A DNA stretch of 64,000 bases, taken from contig NZ_PRDM01000004.1 in the NCBI RefSeq assembly GCF_015182285.1, positions 124,001-188,000 on the forward strand, read 5' to 3'. Source of the DNA: Flavobacterium hungaricum (lineage in GTDB: Bacteria > Bacteroidota > Bacteroidia > Flavobacteriales > Flavobacteriaceae). The notes beneath the pieces are model-generated. The model searched no databases, was not told where the DNA came from, and saw only the letters and a list, made by a program, of their open reading frames with translations. Shown here in pieces: positions 17,658 through 26,056 of this stretch. Each line of letters begins with the position of its first letter. The stretch's first letter is position 1. Made by a program: the position numbers and the translations under genes.

Positions 17658-18035
17658 ATGGAAGAAATCTTAAACCAATACGAAACTGTACAAGCTAGTG
17701 ATGCTACAATTTGGTTCAAAGCAGGTAAAATTGAAGATTTTCCAACCAATCGCGGCGGCTGCATCAAATACAAAAACAAACAAATCGCGATTTTTAATTT
17801 TGCACGCCGCAATGCATGGTATGCTTGTCAAAATGCCTGCCCTCACAAAATGGAAATGGTACTATCGAGAGGAATGACAGGATCTGCAGACGATATTCCG
17901 AAAATTGCCTGCCCAATGCATAAGAAAACATTTTCGTTAATCGACGGTTCTAACCTAAACGGAGACGATTACCGAATTGCAACTTATCCTGTAAAGATTA
18001 TTGAGAATGAAGTTTTTGTCGGCTTTGTGGATTAA
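17658..18035 (+). CDS. nirD: Nitrite reductase small subunit with intact Rieske ligands
   Basis: A 125-residue Rieske-fold protein, the usual NirD length. It keeps a full ligand set: C61 and H63 in NACPHKME, C85 and H88 in ACPMHKKTF. E. coli NirD lacks these ligands, so this version is likely to bind a real [2Fe-2S] cluster and to carry electrons within the NirBD complex. It lies downstream of nirB on the same strand, 291 bp away, with a repeat between. Confidence 0.93.
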   Translation: MEEILNQYETVQASDATIWFKAGKIEDFPTNRGGCIKYKNKQIAIFNFARRNAWYACQNACPHKMEMVLSRGMTGSADDIPKIACPMHKKTFSLIDGSNLNGDDYRIATYPVKIIENEVFVGFVD

Positions 18036-18080
18036 TTTATAAACCATAGATTTCGCAGATTAATTAGATTATTTTCTCTT

Positions 18081-18162
18081 GCCACGAATTCACGAATTAT
18101 TGTGTTCAATTTGTGCAATTAATTTCACTAATCTAATTCGCTTTAATTCGTGAATTCGTGGC
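18081..18162. repeat. Inverted repeat of the ATTCGTGAATTCGTGGC family
   Basis: GCCACGAATTCACGAATTA (18081-18099) is exactly inverted at 18144-18162. A further partial copy (ATTCGTGAATTCGCGGC) lies at about 18193-18209, with AGATTTCGCAGATTAAT upstream. These words belong to the 4.5-kb tandem array. The element fills most of the nirD-DUF4202 gap. Confidence 0.88.
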
Positions 18163-18262
18163 GGAAAAACTTTAATCTGCAGCAAAAAAATCATTCGTGA
18201 ATTCGCGGCAGAAAAAAAATCATAATTCCGTATCTTTGAAATTCTATTATCCGACCAAAAAA

Positions 18263-18847
18263 ATGACAACACCTTTTCAAAAAGCAAGCGAGTGGATTGA
18301 TGCTGAAAATGCACAAGATCCAAATATCGAAATCGATCAAAACCAAGAATATCCTAAAGAATTATTGTATTCTAACAGGATGTACCAAAAACTGATGCAT
18401 TTTGAACCCAATGCTTCAGAAGAAATTCAGATTGCCTCAAAAGCACAGCACATCTGCCGTTGGAAAGTAGCCCGCGAATCCTATCCAATGGACCGTGTAG
18501 GTTATTTAAAATGGCGAGGTGATTTGAAGAAATTTCATGCCGAAACCACAGCCGAAATTTTAGAAAGAGCCGGTTACGATTCCACTTTTATTGATAGAGT
18601 TTCTTTTTTAATCGAAAAAAAATTACTTAAAAAAGATGCCGAAACACAATTATTAGAAGACGTGATTTGTCTCGTATTTTTAGAATTTTACTTAGAACCT
18701 TTCGTTCAAAAACACGATGAAGAAAAACTAAAAAACATCATCAAAAAAACCTGGGATAAAATGTCGGATAAAGGACATCAGGAAGCCTTAAAAATTAATT
18801 ATTCTGAAGAAAATTTAAACCTAATAAAAGCTTCATTAGGATTGTAA
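18263..18847 (+). CDS. DUF4202 domain protein
   Basis: A 194-residue cytoplasmic protein beginning MTTPFQKASEWIDAENAQDPN. I prefer this ATG to one 66 bp upstream, because the upstream codons come from repeat DNA. Features are HICRWKVARESYPMDRVGYLKWR, KKFHAETTAEIL and AETQLLEDVICLVFLEFYLEPF, all typical of DUF4202. The conserved His and Asp residues suggest a metal-dependent enzyme, but the reaction is unknown. DUF4202 genes are often found by nitrite or sulfite assimilation genes; here it lies between nirD and the nitrate-sensor kinase, with 5 bp to the latter. Confidence 0.85.
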   Translation: MTTPFQKASEWIDAENAQDPNIEIDQNQEYPKELLYSNRMYQKLMHFEPNASEEIQIASKAQHICRWKVARESYPMDRVGYLKWRGDLKKFHAETTAEILERAGYDSTFIDRVSFLIEKKLLKKDAETQLLEDVICLVFLEFYLEPFVQKHDEEKLKNIIKKTWDKMSDKGHQEALKINYSEENLNLIKASLGL

Positions 18848-18852
18848 GCATT

Positions 18853-20664
18853 ATGAAAAAAAGCAATCAGGAAGCTGCCGAAAAAATCACTTTCAAAAAT
18901 TTACGACGTTTGTATTTTTTTGCATTACTTACTATTGCCTTAACAATAATCATCAGTCAATTTTTAGTCCAATACAATCTTAATCAGCAGTTAAGCGATT
19001 CTAAGATTATCAATTTTTCTGGTAAACAGAGAATGCTGAGCCAGAAAATTGTCAAGGAGGTCCTGATTTTGCATTATGTTTCTGCCACTGTTTCTCCTGA
19101 ACAAATTTCGCATTTAAAAGAAGTTTTAATCCTTTGGAAAAAAAATCAAAATGCACTTGAAAATGGAAGTGACAGTCTCGCTTTCCCAAAAGAAAAAAGT
19201 GAAACCCTTCATAAACTATATCTAGAAATCAATCCGGTTTTTTGCAAAATTGCCCAATCAACAGATTCTTTTTTATTAAATTTAAAACAAAAAAAACAAT
19301 CATCAGAAAATCAAAAACTAGTTCAGACTATTCTTGAAAACGAAGGCGCTTTCCTCGCTAAAATGAATGAGATTGTAACTCAATACGATCTTGAAGCCCA
19401 CGAAAAAGTAACCGAACAACGCCGAATAGAATACTGGATTTTCGGTTTCACCCTTTTGGTGCTTCTTTTAGAATTATTCTTCATTTTCAAGCCAACCAAT
19501 AAAAAAATCGAAAGGTTAATCGCTAAATTATTATCTTCTGAAAAGAAAGCGCTAAAACTTGCATACGATACCGAAATTATAAGCGAAATAAAAGAAAACT
19601 CGGTAAAAGAACTCAAATCGCTTAATTATGCGATGGAAAACACTTTATTGTATTGCAGAATCGCTCCCGACGGATCCATAATTCATATTGGAGAAAAATT
19701 TGCCAAACTCCTAAATTATACCAAATTTTCATCTACCAAAAAATTCTCCGAAGTTCTAACCACTGATGAAAAAGAGCAACTTAATTTTGACCGTCTAATT
19801 TTTGAAAAACAACGCAGCGGCTGGCAGGGAGAAATCAAAATCATCACCAAAGAAGACACAGAAATCTGGCTCGATTTATCGATGGTTCCCGTAATGATCA
19901 AAAAAGACGAACTCGAACTTTTAATTGTCTGTTTCAACATTACAGAACGCAAAAGAGCCCAGCGCGAAGTGGAACGTCTTAATCTTGAAAACACTACAGA
20001 AAAAATCAATCAGCAGAAGATTATTTCAAGTAAAATAGTTGAGAATCAGGAAAACGAACAAAACCGAATCGCCAAAGAAATTCACGACGGAATCGGGCAA
20101 ATGCTTACAGGCCTGAAATTTAGTTTAGAAAGCATCAATCTTAATGACAGAGAAAAATCAGAACAAAAAATTGAATATTTAAAGAAGCTTTCTCTAGATA
20201 TTATCAAAGGTGTCCGCACGGCGACTTTCAACCTAATGCCTCCTGAATTAAGTGATCACGGAATTGTTTCATCTCTTGCAAAACTTACGCAGGAACTTTC
20301 AAAACTTACCGGAAAAGAAATCCTTTTCTACAACAAAACCGATTTTGACCAGCGTTTAGATTCTTTAATCGAGATCAATATCTACAGACTTACTCAAGAG
20401 GCCATCAACAACGCTATTAAGTATGCCGAATCTTCGCATATTATTGTCCAGTTATCCCACAGCGCTACATTGCTTAGTATCATTGTAGACGACAACGGAA
20501 AAGGCTTTGATATCAATTCTGTAGACAAAAAACGCAACAGCGAATCTGGTATGGGACTTCTATTTATGAAAGAAAGAATCCAATACATCAACGGCCGCGT
20601 TTTCATGAACTCCATTCCCGGAGAAGGAACAAGAATTACTTTTAATATCCCTATTCTTAAATGA
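18853..20664 (+). CDS. NarX-like nitrate/nitrite sensor histidine kinase
   Basis: A 603-residue membrane kinase. TM1 is about 20-38, and TM2 about 193-212 (WIFGFTLLVLLLELFFIF). The periplasmic part opens with INFSGKQRMLSQKIVKE (about 53-69), a PilJ/NarX-type segment resembling the NarX P-box that binds nitrate. A PAS domain follows (about 255-370), then a HisKA_3 box with phosphoryl-accepting H411 in AKEIHDGIGQM, and an ATPase domain (EAINNAIKYAESSHI, VDDNGKGFD, GMGLLFMKERI). The NarL-type regulator is downstream after a repeat-filled 421-bp gap. Nitrate sensing is inferred from motif and location. Confidence 0.85.
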   Translation: MKKSNQEAAEKITFKNLRRLYFFALLTIALTIIISQFLVQYNLNQQLSDSKIINFSGKQRMLSQKIVKEVLILHYVSATVSPEQISHLKEVLILWKKNQNALENGSDSLAFPKEKSETLHKLYLEINPVFCKIAQSTDSFLLNLKQKKQSSENQKLVQTILENEGAFLAKMNEIVTQYDLEAHEKVTEQRRIEYWIFGFTLLVLLLELFFIFKPTNKKIERLIAKLLSSEKKALKLAYDTEIISEIKENSVKELKSLNYAMENTLLYCRIAPDGSIIHIGEKFAKLLNYTKFSSTKKFSEVLTTDEKEQLNFDRLIFEKQRSGWQGEIKIITKEDTEIWLDLSMVPVMIKKDELELLIVCFNITERKRAQREVERLNLENTTEKINQQKIISSKIVENQENEQNRIAKEIHDGIGQMLTGLKFSLESINLNDREKSEQKIEYLKKLSLDIIKGVRTATFNLMPPELSDHGIVSSLAKLTQELSKLTGKEILFYNKTDFDQRLDSLIEINIYRLTQEAINNAIKYAESSHIIVQLSHSATLLSIIVDDNGKGFDINSVDKKRNSESGMGLLFMKERIQYINGRVFMNSIPGEGTRITFNIPILK

Positions 20665-20671
20665 GCGAATT

Positions 20672-20880
20672 GAGATAATTAGATAATGAGGCAATTAGAT
20701 AATGTGACAATTAGATAATTATGTAATTAGGTAATTACCAAAAATTGTTTAATCTGACTTTTGGCAAATTGAGCGAAGTCGTAGCCTAGGTAAAACAAAT
20801 CTAAAATCTAAAATCTAAAATCCAAAATCCAAAATCTAAAATCTACAATCTACAATCTAAAATCTAAAATCTAAAATCTT
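20672..20880. repeat. Two short tandem repeats between kinase and response regulator
   Basis: From 20672 to about 20745 an imperfect 16-17 bp unit (CAATTAGATAATGTGA) repeats four times. From 20798 to 20879 a 7-bp unit (ATCTAAA, with ATCCAAA and ATCTACA variants) repeats nearly twelve times. The remaining bases to 21010 hold no gene that I can see. Confidence 0.85.
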
Positions 20881-21018
20881 TGTAGAATCCCTTGCGAGGT
20901 CTCTCCTTTTTCGAAATGATAAAATTATACGTAAATGAAATTTCTATACAAATTTTCTAATGATTTTTTAATTTTAGAATTTGGATTTTCCTAAATTAGA
21001 ATTTAAAATAAAAAAAAG

Positions 21019-21057
21019 TACGTATATTAGCGTCTTCTTTGTAGATGAATATACGTA
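21019..21057 (+). promoter_or_regulatory. Promoter and TACGTAT sites upstream of the NarL-like gene
   Basis: GTACGTATATTAG (21018-21030) aligns with the heptamer plus -7 box arrangement of nirB, although only one heptamer is good. A second ATACGTA lies at 21051-21057 and a third at 20927-20933. This suggests autoregulation or control by the same factor. Confidence 0.45.
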
Positions 21058-21085
21058 AAAATCCAGAATCAAAATTAAGTAAACT

Positions 21086-21745
21086 ATGAATAATACAATT
21101 CGTGTAGTGTTGGCAGATGATCATGTTTTTGTTAGGGACGGAATCAAATCTCTGCTGGAAAACGAAGCAAACATCGAAGTTGTAGGCGAAGCTATAGATG
21201 GTGCAGATGCATTAGAAGTCGTTGGTGAAACCAAACCAGACTTACTTATAGTAGATATTCGTATGCCAAACTTAACCGGCATTGAGGTAGTAGAAAAACT
21301 TAGAAACGATGGTAACAGCGTAAAAATCATTATGCTGTCTATGCACGAGTCTGAAGAATACGTATTAAAATCTATCAAAGCCGGAGCCGACGGCTATTTA
21401 CTAAAAGGCTCTAGTAAAGAAGAATTTTTGAAAGCATTACACAATGTAGCTGCCGGCGGAAAATATTTCAGCGGTGATATTTCTTCTATATTAATTGGAC
21501 AATTGACAAACACTACTTCATCATTAGAAGCAAAACAAAATTTTGGCGACGAAATGATGATTACCAAAAGAGAAAAAGAAATCCTAATGCTTTTGTTATC
21601 TGGAAAAGGAAACAAAGAAATCGCCGAAGCTCTTGAGATCAGCAAAAGAACTGCCGAAGTGCACCGTTTTAACCTGATGAAAAAACTAAAAGTAAAAAAT
21701 CTTATGGAACTTTCTAACAAAGCTGCAGAATATTCCTTAATCTAA
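21086..21745 (+). CDS. NarL/LuxR-family response regulator
   Basis: A 219-residue two-domain regulator. The receiver has D11/D12, phospho-acceptor D57 (LLIVDIRMPN) and the conserved lysine in GYLLKGSS. The output domain (about 150-215) is a LuxR helix-turn-helix (ITKREKEILMLLLSGKGNKEIAEAL, ISKRTAEVHRFNLMKKL). It is the likely partner of the NarX-like kinase upstream and a candidate to bind the TAMGTAT paired heptamers, because E. coli NarL binds TACYYMT heptamers in 7-2-7 arrangement. Confidence 0.9.
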   Translation: MNNTIRVVLADDHVFVRDGIKSLLENEANIEVVGEAIDGADALEVVGETKPDLLIVDIRMPNLTGIEVVEKLRNDGNSVKIIMLSMHESEEYVLKSIKAGADGYLLKGSSKEEFLKALHNVAAGGKYFSGDISSILIGQLTNTTSSLEAKQNFGDEMMITKREKEILMLLLSGKGNKEIAEALEISKRTAEVHRFNLMKKLKVKNLMELSNKAAEYSLI

Positions 21746-21749
21746 AAAA

Positions 21750-21765
21750 TACGTATAAATACGTA
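21750..21765. promoter_or_regulatory. Perfect 7-2-7 heptamer pair upstream of narK
   Basis: TACGTAT-AA-ATACGTA is a perfect 16-bp inverted pair with 2-bp spacing. The architecture is that of E. coli NarL/NarP sites, and each heptamer matches TACYYMT at six of seven positions. It is centred about 61 bp before the narK -7 box. Confidence 0.6.
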
Positions 21766-21802
21766 ATTATTTTTCAAAAACTGCGTTTTGGCAGGTTTTA
21801 AC

Positions 21803-21824
21803 TAAGTTATAGTACTTATTTTTA
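21803..21824 (+). promoter_or_regulatory. narK promoter with overlapping heptamer pair
   Basis: TAAGTTA-TA-GTACTTA (21803-21818) overlaps the -7 box TATTTTTA (21817-21824) by two bases, exactly as at nirB. The start codon follows at 21843. Confidence 0.55.
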
Positions 21825-21842
21825 CATAAAAATATAAGTGCT

Positions 21843-23318
21843 ATGAAAAATACAAACTCATTATCGCAATCACACAAAATTTTATTTTTGAACACATTGG
21901 CCTTTACTGTGTGTTTTGCCTGCTGGACGTTAAACGGCGTTTTGGTAACTTTTTTAGTCGATAACGGAATTTTCCACTGGAGTGTTGTTCAAGTGGGATG
22001 GCTTCTTGGAATTCCAATTCTCACAGGATCTATTATGCGTTTGCCAATTGGAATCTTAACTGATAAATTTGGGGGCAAATACGTCTTTTCCCTTTTATTA
22101 TTACTTTCTTCAATTCCACTTTTTCTTCTTCCTTATGCCGATAGTTTTTTAATGTTTGCTGTACTTAGTTTTTTCTTTGGCATGGTAGGCACTAGTTTTG
22201 CTGTCGGAATTGGCTATACCTCAATATGGTATCCAAAAGAATGGCAGGGACGCGCTTTAGGAATTTTCGGAATGGGAAATGCCGGAGCAGCAATTACCAC
22301 TTTTATAGCGCCTTCATTATTAAATCATTTTTCTGTTGATGATCCGCAAAATGGCTGGAAAATACTTCCTGTTATTTATGCTGTCTCACTTGTTGTAATA
22401 GGCATTGCTTTTTTAATTTTTACTCAAAATAAAAAAGCCGAAAATAATACCAAAACAATTTCCCAAATGCTTACTCCTTTAAAATCAGCACGAGTTTGGC
22501 GTTTTGGAGCTTATTACTTTTTGGTTTTTGGCTGTTTTGTGGCCTATTCACAATGGCTGCTGCCAAATTTTATGAACGTTTATCAGACCAGTTTGGTAAT
22601 GGGCGGTTTGTTTGCGACCCTCTTTAGTCTTCCGTCTGGAGTGATCAGGGCTTTTGGAGGTTATTTATCGGATAAATTTGGAGCACGAAAAGTCATGTAC
22701 TGGGTTTTAGGATCTTCAGTTATTTTGAGTGCACTATTATCCATTCCGAAAATGGAAATCACAACCACTGGCCCTGGGGTTTTGGCAACTAAAAAAGGAA
22801 CTATAACCACTGTTACCAATAACAATATTAAACTTGGTGAAACTGATTTTGCTGTAGCACAGAAAACAGAAAACAATGCTCAAAATACAATATTCCCGAC
22901 CAAAACTTCATGGCAGCAAATTGTGGTACAGCAAAACCAAAACGTAAAGAAAAAAGAACTTCTGGCAAAAGGAATCACTGTGATCAAATTTGACGCCAAC
23001 ATGTGGGTTTTCCTCATTCTTGTAATCTTAATTGGAATCTCATGGGGAATAGGAAAAGCTGCAGTTTACAAACACATACCCGAATATTTCCCAAATGAAG
23101 TCGGCGTTGTAGGCGGTATGGTCGGCATGATCGGCGGATTGGGAGGTTTCTTTGGCCCTATTATTTTTGGATATCTCTTGACAGCAACAGGAATCTGGTC
23201 CAGTTCATGGATTTTTATTCTTCTGTTTTCGGTACTATGTCTGGTTTGGATGCACTATACGATAACAAGAATGAGTACTGAAAAGCAATCACTTACAATG
23301 CAGTTACAGACAAATTAA
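21843..23318 (+). CDS. narK: NarK-type nitrate/nitrite transporter (MFS)
   Basis: A 491-residue, 12-helix major facilitator. NNP-family signatures are visible: RLPIGILTDKFGGK after TM2, GIGYTSIWYPKEWQGRALGIFGMGNAGAAITTF, and VVGGMVGMIGGLGGFFGP near the C-terminus. It imports nitrate, or exchanges it with nitrite, across the inner membrane. An extra polar segment of about 75 residues (from about 305 to 378; KMEITTTGPGVLATKKG, FPTKTSWQQIVVQQNQNVKK) lies between helices. It has the same length and plan as the paralogue ending at 49308. Its operator indicates membership in the nirB regulon; the porin follows 95 bp downstream. Confidence 0.92.
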   Translation: MKNTNSLSQSHKILFLNTLAFTVCFACWTLNGVLVTFLVDNGIFHWSVVQVGWLLGIPILTGSIMRLPIGILTDKFGGKYVFSLLLLLSSIPLFLLPYADSFLMFAVLSFFFGMVGTSFAVGIGYTSIWYPKEWQGRALGIFGMGNAGAAITTFIAPSLLNHFSVDDPQNGWKILPVIYAVSLVVIGIAFLIFTQNKKAENNTKTISQMLTPLKSARVWRFGAYYFLVFGCFVAYSQWLLPNFMNVYQTSLVMGGLFATLFSLPSGVIRAFGGYLSDKFGARKVMYWVLGSSVILSALLSIPKMEITTTGPGVLATKKGTITTVTNNNIKLGETDFAVAQKTENNAQNTIFPTKTSWQQIVVQQNQNVKKKELLAKGITVIKFDANMWVFLILVILIGISWGIGKAAVYKHIPEYFPNEVGVVGGMVGMIGGLGGFFGPIIFGYLLTATGIWSSSWIFILLFSVLCLVWMHYTITRMSTEKQSLTMQLQTN

Positions 23319-23413
23319 CAAAAGATTAAAAAATGATTAGAAAAAATGATTTAAATCATATACATTGAAATCTTTTTCTTATAATTTAGCAGCTTTAAAT
23401 ACATAATACTATT

Positions 23414-24673
23414 ATGAAAAGACTAAAACTGTTATTCGTACTCTTTGTAGGATTAACTTTCGATCTTCAAGCGCAGGAATTAGACGTAAACTTACAAATT
23501 AGACCGCGTTTTGAATACCGAAACGGATACAAATCACTTCTAAAAGAAGGTGAAAAAGGAACATCGCAAATCTCACAGCGTTCCAGGTTAAATTTTAATT
23601 ACAAACAAGAAGACCTGCTTGTAAAATTAACATTGCAAAATACCAGAACTTGGGGAGATGTAGCTCCAACAGCTACTGCAGACAAAAATGGAGTTGCCGT
23701 TTTTGAAGCTTGGGCACAATACAACTTCACAGAAAAATGGAGTGCCAGAATGGGGCGTCAAGTACTCTCTTATGACAATCAGCGTATCTTTGGAGAACAA
23801 GACTGGGGGCAGCAGGCACAAAGCCACGATGCTTTGACAGTTACTTACCATGATGCAAAAAACCAATTAGATCTGGGAGGCGCTTATAACTCTACAGCCG
23901 AAAATACGGTGCAGACACCTTATGATGTAAACAGTTATAAAACGCTTCAATATGCATGGTATCACACTAATTTTAATAAGCTTGGCGCAAGTTTATTATT
24001 ATTGAATACTGGGTACGAATATACCAGAATAGACAATCCTGAATTACTATTAAGCTACAAGCAAACTTTTGGTACATACCTTACGTATAAAACAGATAAA
24101 ATAGACAGTAATTTTTGGGTGTACGGACAAACAGGAAAAAGCAGCGATGCACAAGTGAGTGCCTATAACGTTGCCGCAAATTTTGGCTACAGCATAAGTT
24201 CTTCATTTAAAGCCGGCTTAGGATATGAGTTACTTTCTGGAAAAGACAGGAATGACGGCAGTTCTGTAATCAAATCTTTTACCCCAATATTTGGAACAAA
24301 CCATGCTTTTAACGGTTATATGGATTATTTCTATGTTGGAAATCACTTAAACAACGTTGGTTTACAAGATGCATTCTTAAAATTTAATTACAACGTAAAC
24401 AAATGGCAGTTTGCATTAATGCCGCACGTATTCTTAAGCGCAGCCGATGTAATAAATCCTACAAGCGGAAAAATGGATTCGTATTTAGGAACTGAAGTAG
24501 ATTTGACTTTTGGATATAATTTCAAAAAAGACATCACCGTTTCAGGAGGTTATTCTCAAATGTTTGGTTCTAAAACGTTAGAATTCATTAAAAACGGAGA
24601 AGCAAATCATGCCAACAATTGGGCTTGGCTGATGGTTTCTGTTAATCCGAGAATTTTTAGCTGGAAAAAATAG
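23414..24673 (+). CDS. Outer-membrane porin, alginate-export-like family
   Basis: A 419-residue beta-barrel protein with a signal peptide (MKRLKLLFVLFVGLTFDLQAQ) and the pattern of Bacteroidetes alginate-export-type porins (LDVNLQIRPRFEYRNGYK, ISQRSRLNFNYKQEDL, MGRQVLSYDNQRIFGEQDWGQQAQSHDA). The last residues WAWLMVSVNPRIFSW suit a terminal barrel strand. It lies directly after narK and before a terminator, so it probably lets nitrate cross the outer membrane; that role is inferred only from position. Confidence 0.8.
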   Translation: MKRLKLLFVLFVGLTFDLQAQELDVNLQIRPRFEYRNGYKSLLKEGEKGTSQISQRSRLNFNYKQEDLLVKLTLQNTRTWGDVAPTATADKNGVAVFEAWAQYNFTEKWSARMGRQVLSYDNQRIFGEQDWGQQAQSHDALTVTYHDAKNQLDLGGAYNSTAENTVQTPYDVNSYKTLQYAWYHTNFNKLGASLLLLNTGYEYTRIDNPELLLSYKQTFGTYLTYKTDKIDSNFWVYGQTGKSSDAQVSAYNVAANFGYSISSSFKAGLGYELLSGKDRNDGSSVIKSFTPIFGTNHAFNGYMDYFYVGNHLNNVGLQDAFLKFNYNVNKWQFALMPHVFLSAADVINPTSGKMDSYLGTEVDLTFGYNFKKDITVSGGYSQMFGSKTLEFIKNGEANHANNWAWLMVSVNPRIFSWKK

Positions 24674-24701
24674 TTTTTCTTCAAAATTAATTCAAATATT
24701 T

Positions 24702-24737
24702 TACCCTTTTCCTATTTCGGAAAAGGGTATTTTTTTT
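24702..24737 (+). terminator. Terminator after the narK-porin unit
   Basis: TACCCTTTTCC pairs perfectly with GGAAAAGGGTA around a TATTTC loop and is followed by eight T residues. It lies 28 bp after the porin stop. Confidence 0.93.
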
Positions 24738-24772
24738 ATTGTTATAAAATGCATTTTATCCATGTAATTAAT

Positions 24773-24780
24773 TATATTTG
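24773..24780 (+). promoter_or_regulatory. -7 box of the small secreted-protein gene
   Basis: TATATTTG fits TAnnTTTG and lies 30 bp before the start at 24811, just after the porin terminator. Confidence 0.45.
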
Positions 24781-24810
24781 AACCGATTATGAACCCCCAA
24801 TTCTATCCTA

Positions 24811-25176
24811 ATGAAACCATTCTTAAAATTGTCAATGTTAACCTTTATGGTGACCCAAAGCGGCATTGCTCAAAAATTCAATGATGCTTTAATTTCAAAA
24901 AACTCAGAAATAAATTTTGCTAAGACGCAAAAAAGAGGAATCAAGAAAAACAACATTGTTTACTATGTTGAAAATGATTTACAAACAATTTCTGCTTATA
25001 AAAGAAGTAAATTAAAATGGCAGACTAATGTAATTTCTGTTTGCGGAGAACCTAAAAAAGGTGAACCTCAAATACGATATGTAGGATATAATTCAAACAA
25101 ACTCCTTATCGTAATCGGAAAACATCATTTTGCAGAAATCGATATCAATTGTGGCACAACAACACTTGTTGGTTAG
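24811..25176 (+). CDS. Small exported protein of unknown function
   Basis: A 121-residue protein with a probable signal peptide (MKPFLKLSMLTFMVTQSGIAQ). The mature part is short and basic, with a beta-rich look (NNIVYYVENDLQTISAYKRSK, NKLLIVIGKHHFAEIDINC) and two cysteines. I do not recognise a family. It has its own -7 box, lies outside the porin terminator, and has no obvious link to nitrate. Confidence 0.6.
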   Translation: MKPFLKLSMLTFMVTQSGIAQKFNDALISKNSEINFAKTQKRGIKKNNIVYYVENDLQTISAYKRSKLKWQTNVISVCGEPKKGEPQIRYVGYNSNKLLIVIGKHHFAEIDINCGTTTLVG

Positions 25177-25308
25177 GAATAACTGCAATCCGAAATTTAA
25201 ACTAATAGCACACCTAATAACTGCTCTTTTTCTATTTTTAGAAAGAGCTTTTTTATTAATATATTTGATTGGTCAAAATGCTAGTTTTAATGAATTACAT
25301 GAATTAAG

Positions 25309-26037
25309 ATGTTGGAAAGAGAGACAGAAATAATAACGATAAACTCAATTGATCAGATTCCTTCTTTAGAGGCAATCAAAAAACTACCCAGAAGCAAAAT
25401 CTTGAAAATTATTTTTAAAGATTCTGTCCAAAATCAACGCGAGTCTATTGGTCAAAATTTAAAAAAACAACTACCAGGTTTTCAGATTGGAATTCATGCT
25501 TTAAATCCAGAAATTAATATTGCTAAATTAATTACAGATCAAGAAATTGAAGAAAATCAGGATTTCTTCGAAAACTGTGCAAAAGATTATAGAAAATTAG
25601 CTAAAGAGTTAATTTTTGAATTAGCAGAAAAATTTAAAATAAGTATTAATCCAGATTGTCCATGGATAACATTTAATGATTTTAAAAAGGACAACAGACA
25701 AATTGGTAAAATGAAGGATTGGCGGTATAGTTTACATGGTTTTCATTGCGGTTTTGAAAATCAAAAAACAGGTCAAACAATTGAAGTTTCACTTGTTTTC
25801 AGTCTTGAATTCGGAGATTTAGATCCCTACTTTTTTATTAATTTCATTAAATCAACACCAAATTACAAACCATTGCCTGTTATAATATACGAGGATTTTG
25901 CAGATGGAAGACAAATAAATACCAAGATGCTGTCACTTGGAAAATTTGAAAGAATAAATTCAAATTTTGCTAATCATTTTGGAATTGTAGTTGTAGACAG
26001 AGAAAAGGTTGAAATTAAAGAATATAGACTAGGCTAA
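25309..26037 (+). CDS. Uncharacterised cytoplasmic protein
   Basis: A 242-residue protein with no signal peptide or membrane segment. The central part (WRYSLHGFHCGFENQKTGQ, FGDLDPYFFINFIKST) recalls proteins linked to polymorphic-toxin loci (a DUF6896-like pattern), but this is only a resemblance. The start at 25309 gives MLERETEIITINSIDQIPS. It lies 133 bp after the exported-protein gene and 19 bp before the methyltransferase gene. No function is proposed. Confidence 0.6.
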   Translation: MLERETEIITINSIDQIPSLEAIKKLPRSKILKIIFKDSVQNQRESIGQNLKKQLPGFQIGIHALNPEINIAKLITDQEIEENQDFFENCAKDYRKLAKELIFELAEKFKISINPDCPWITFNDFKKDNRQIGKMKDWRYSLHGFHCGFENQKTGQTIEVSLVFSLEFGDLDPYFFINFIKSTPNYKPLPVIIYEDFADGRQINTKMLSLGKFERINSNFANHFGIVVVDREKVEIKEYRLG

Positions 26038-26056
26038 CCCATTTTAAAAAAAACTG

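Noticed and set aside
18197..18262. 22-residue upstream extension of the DUF4202 protein
   Set aside because: The codons derive from repeat DNA; the ATG at 18263 gives the conserved family start.
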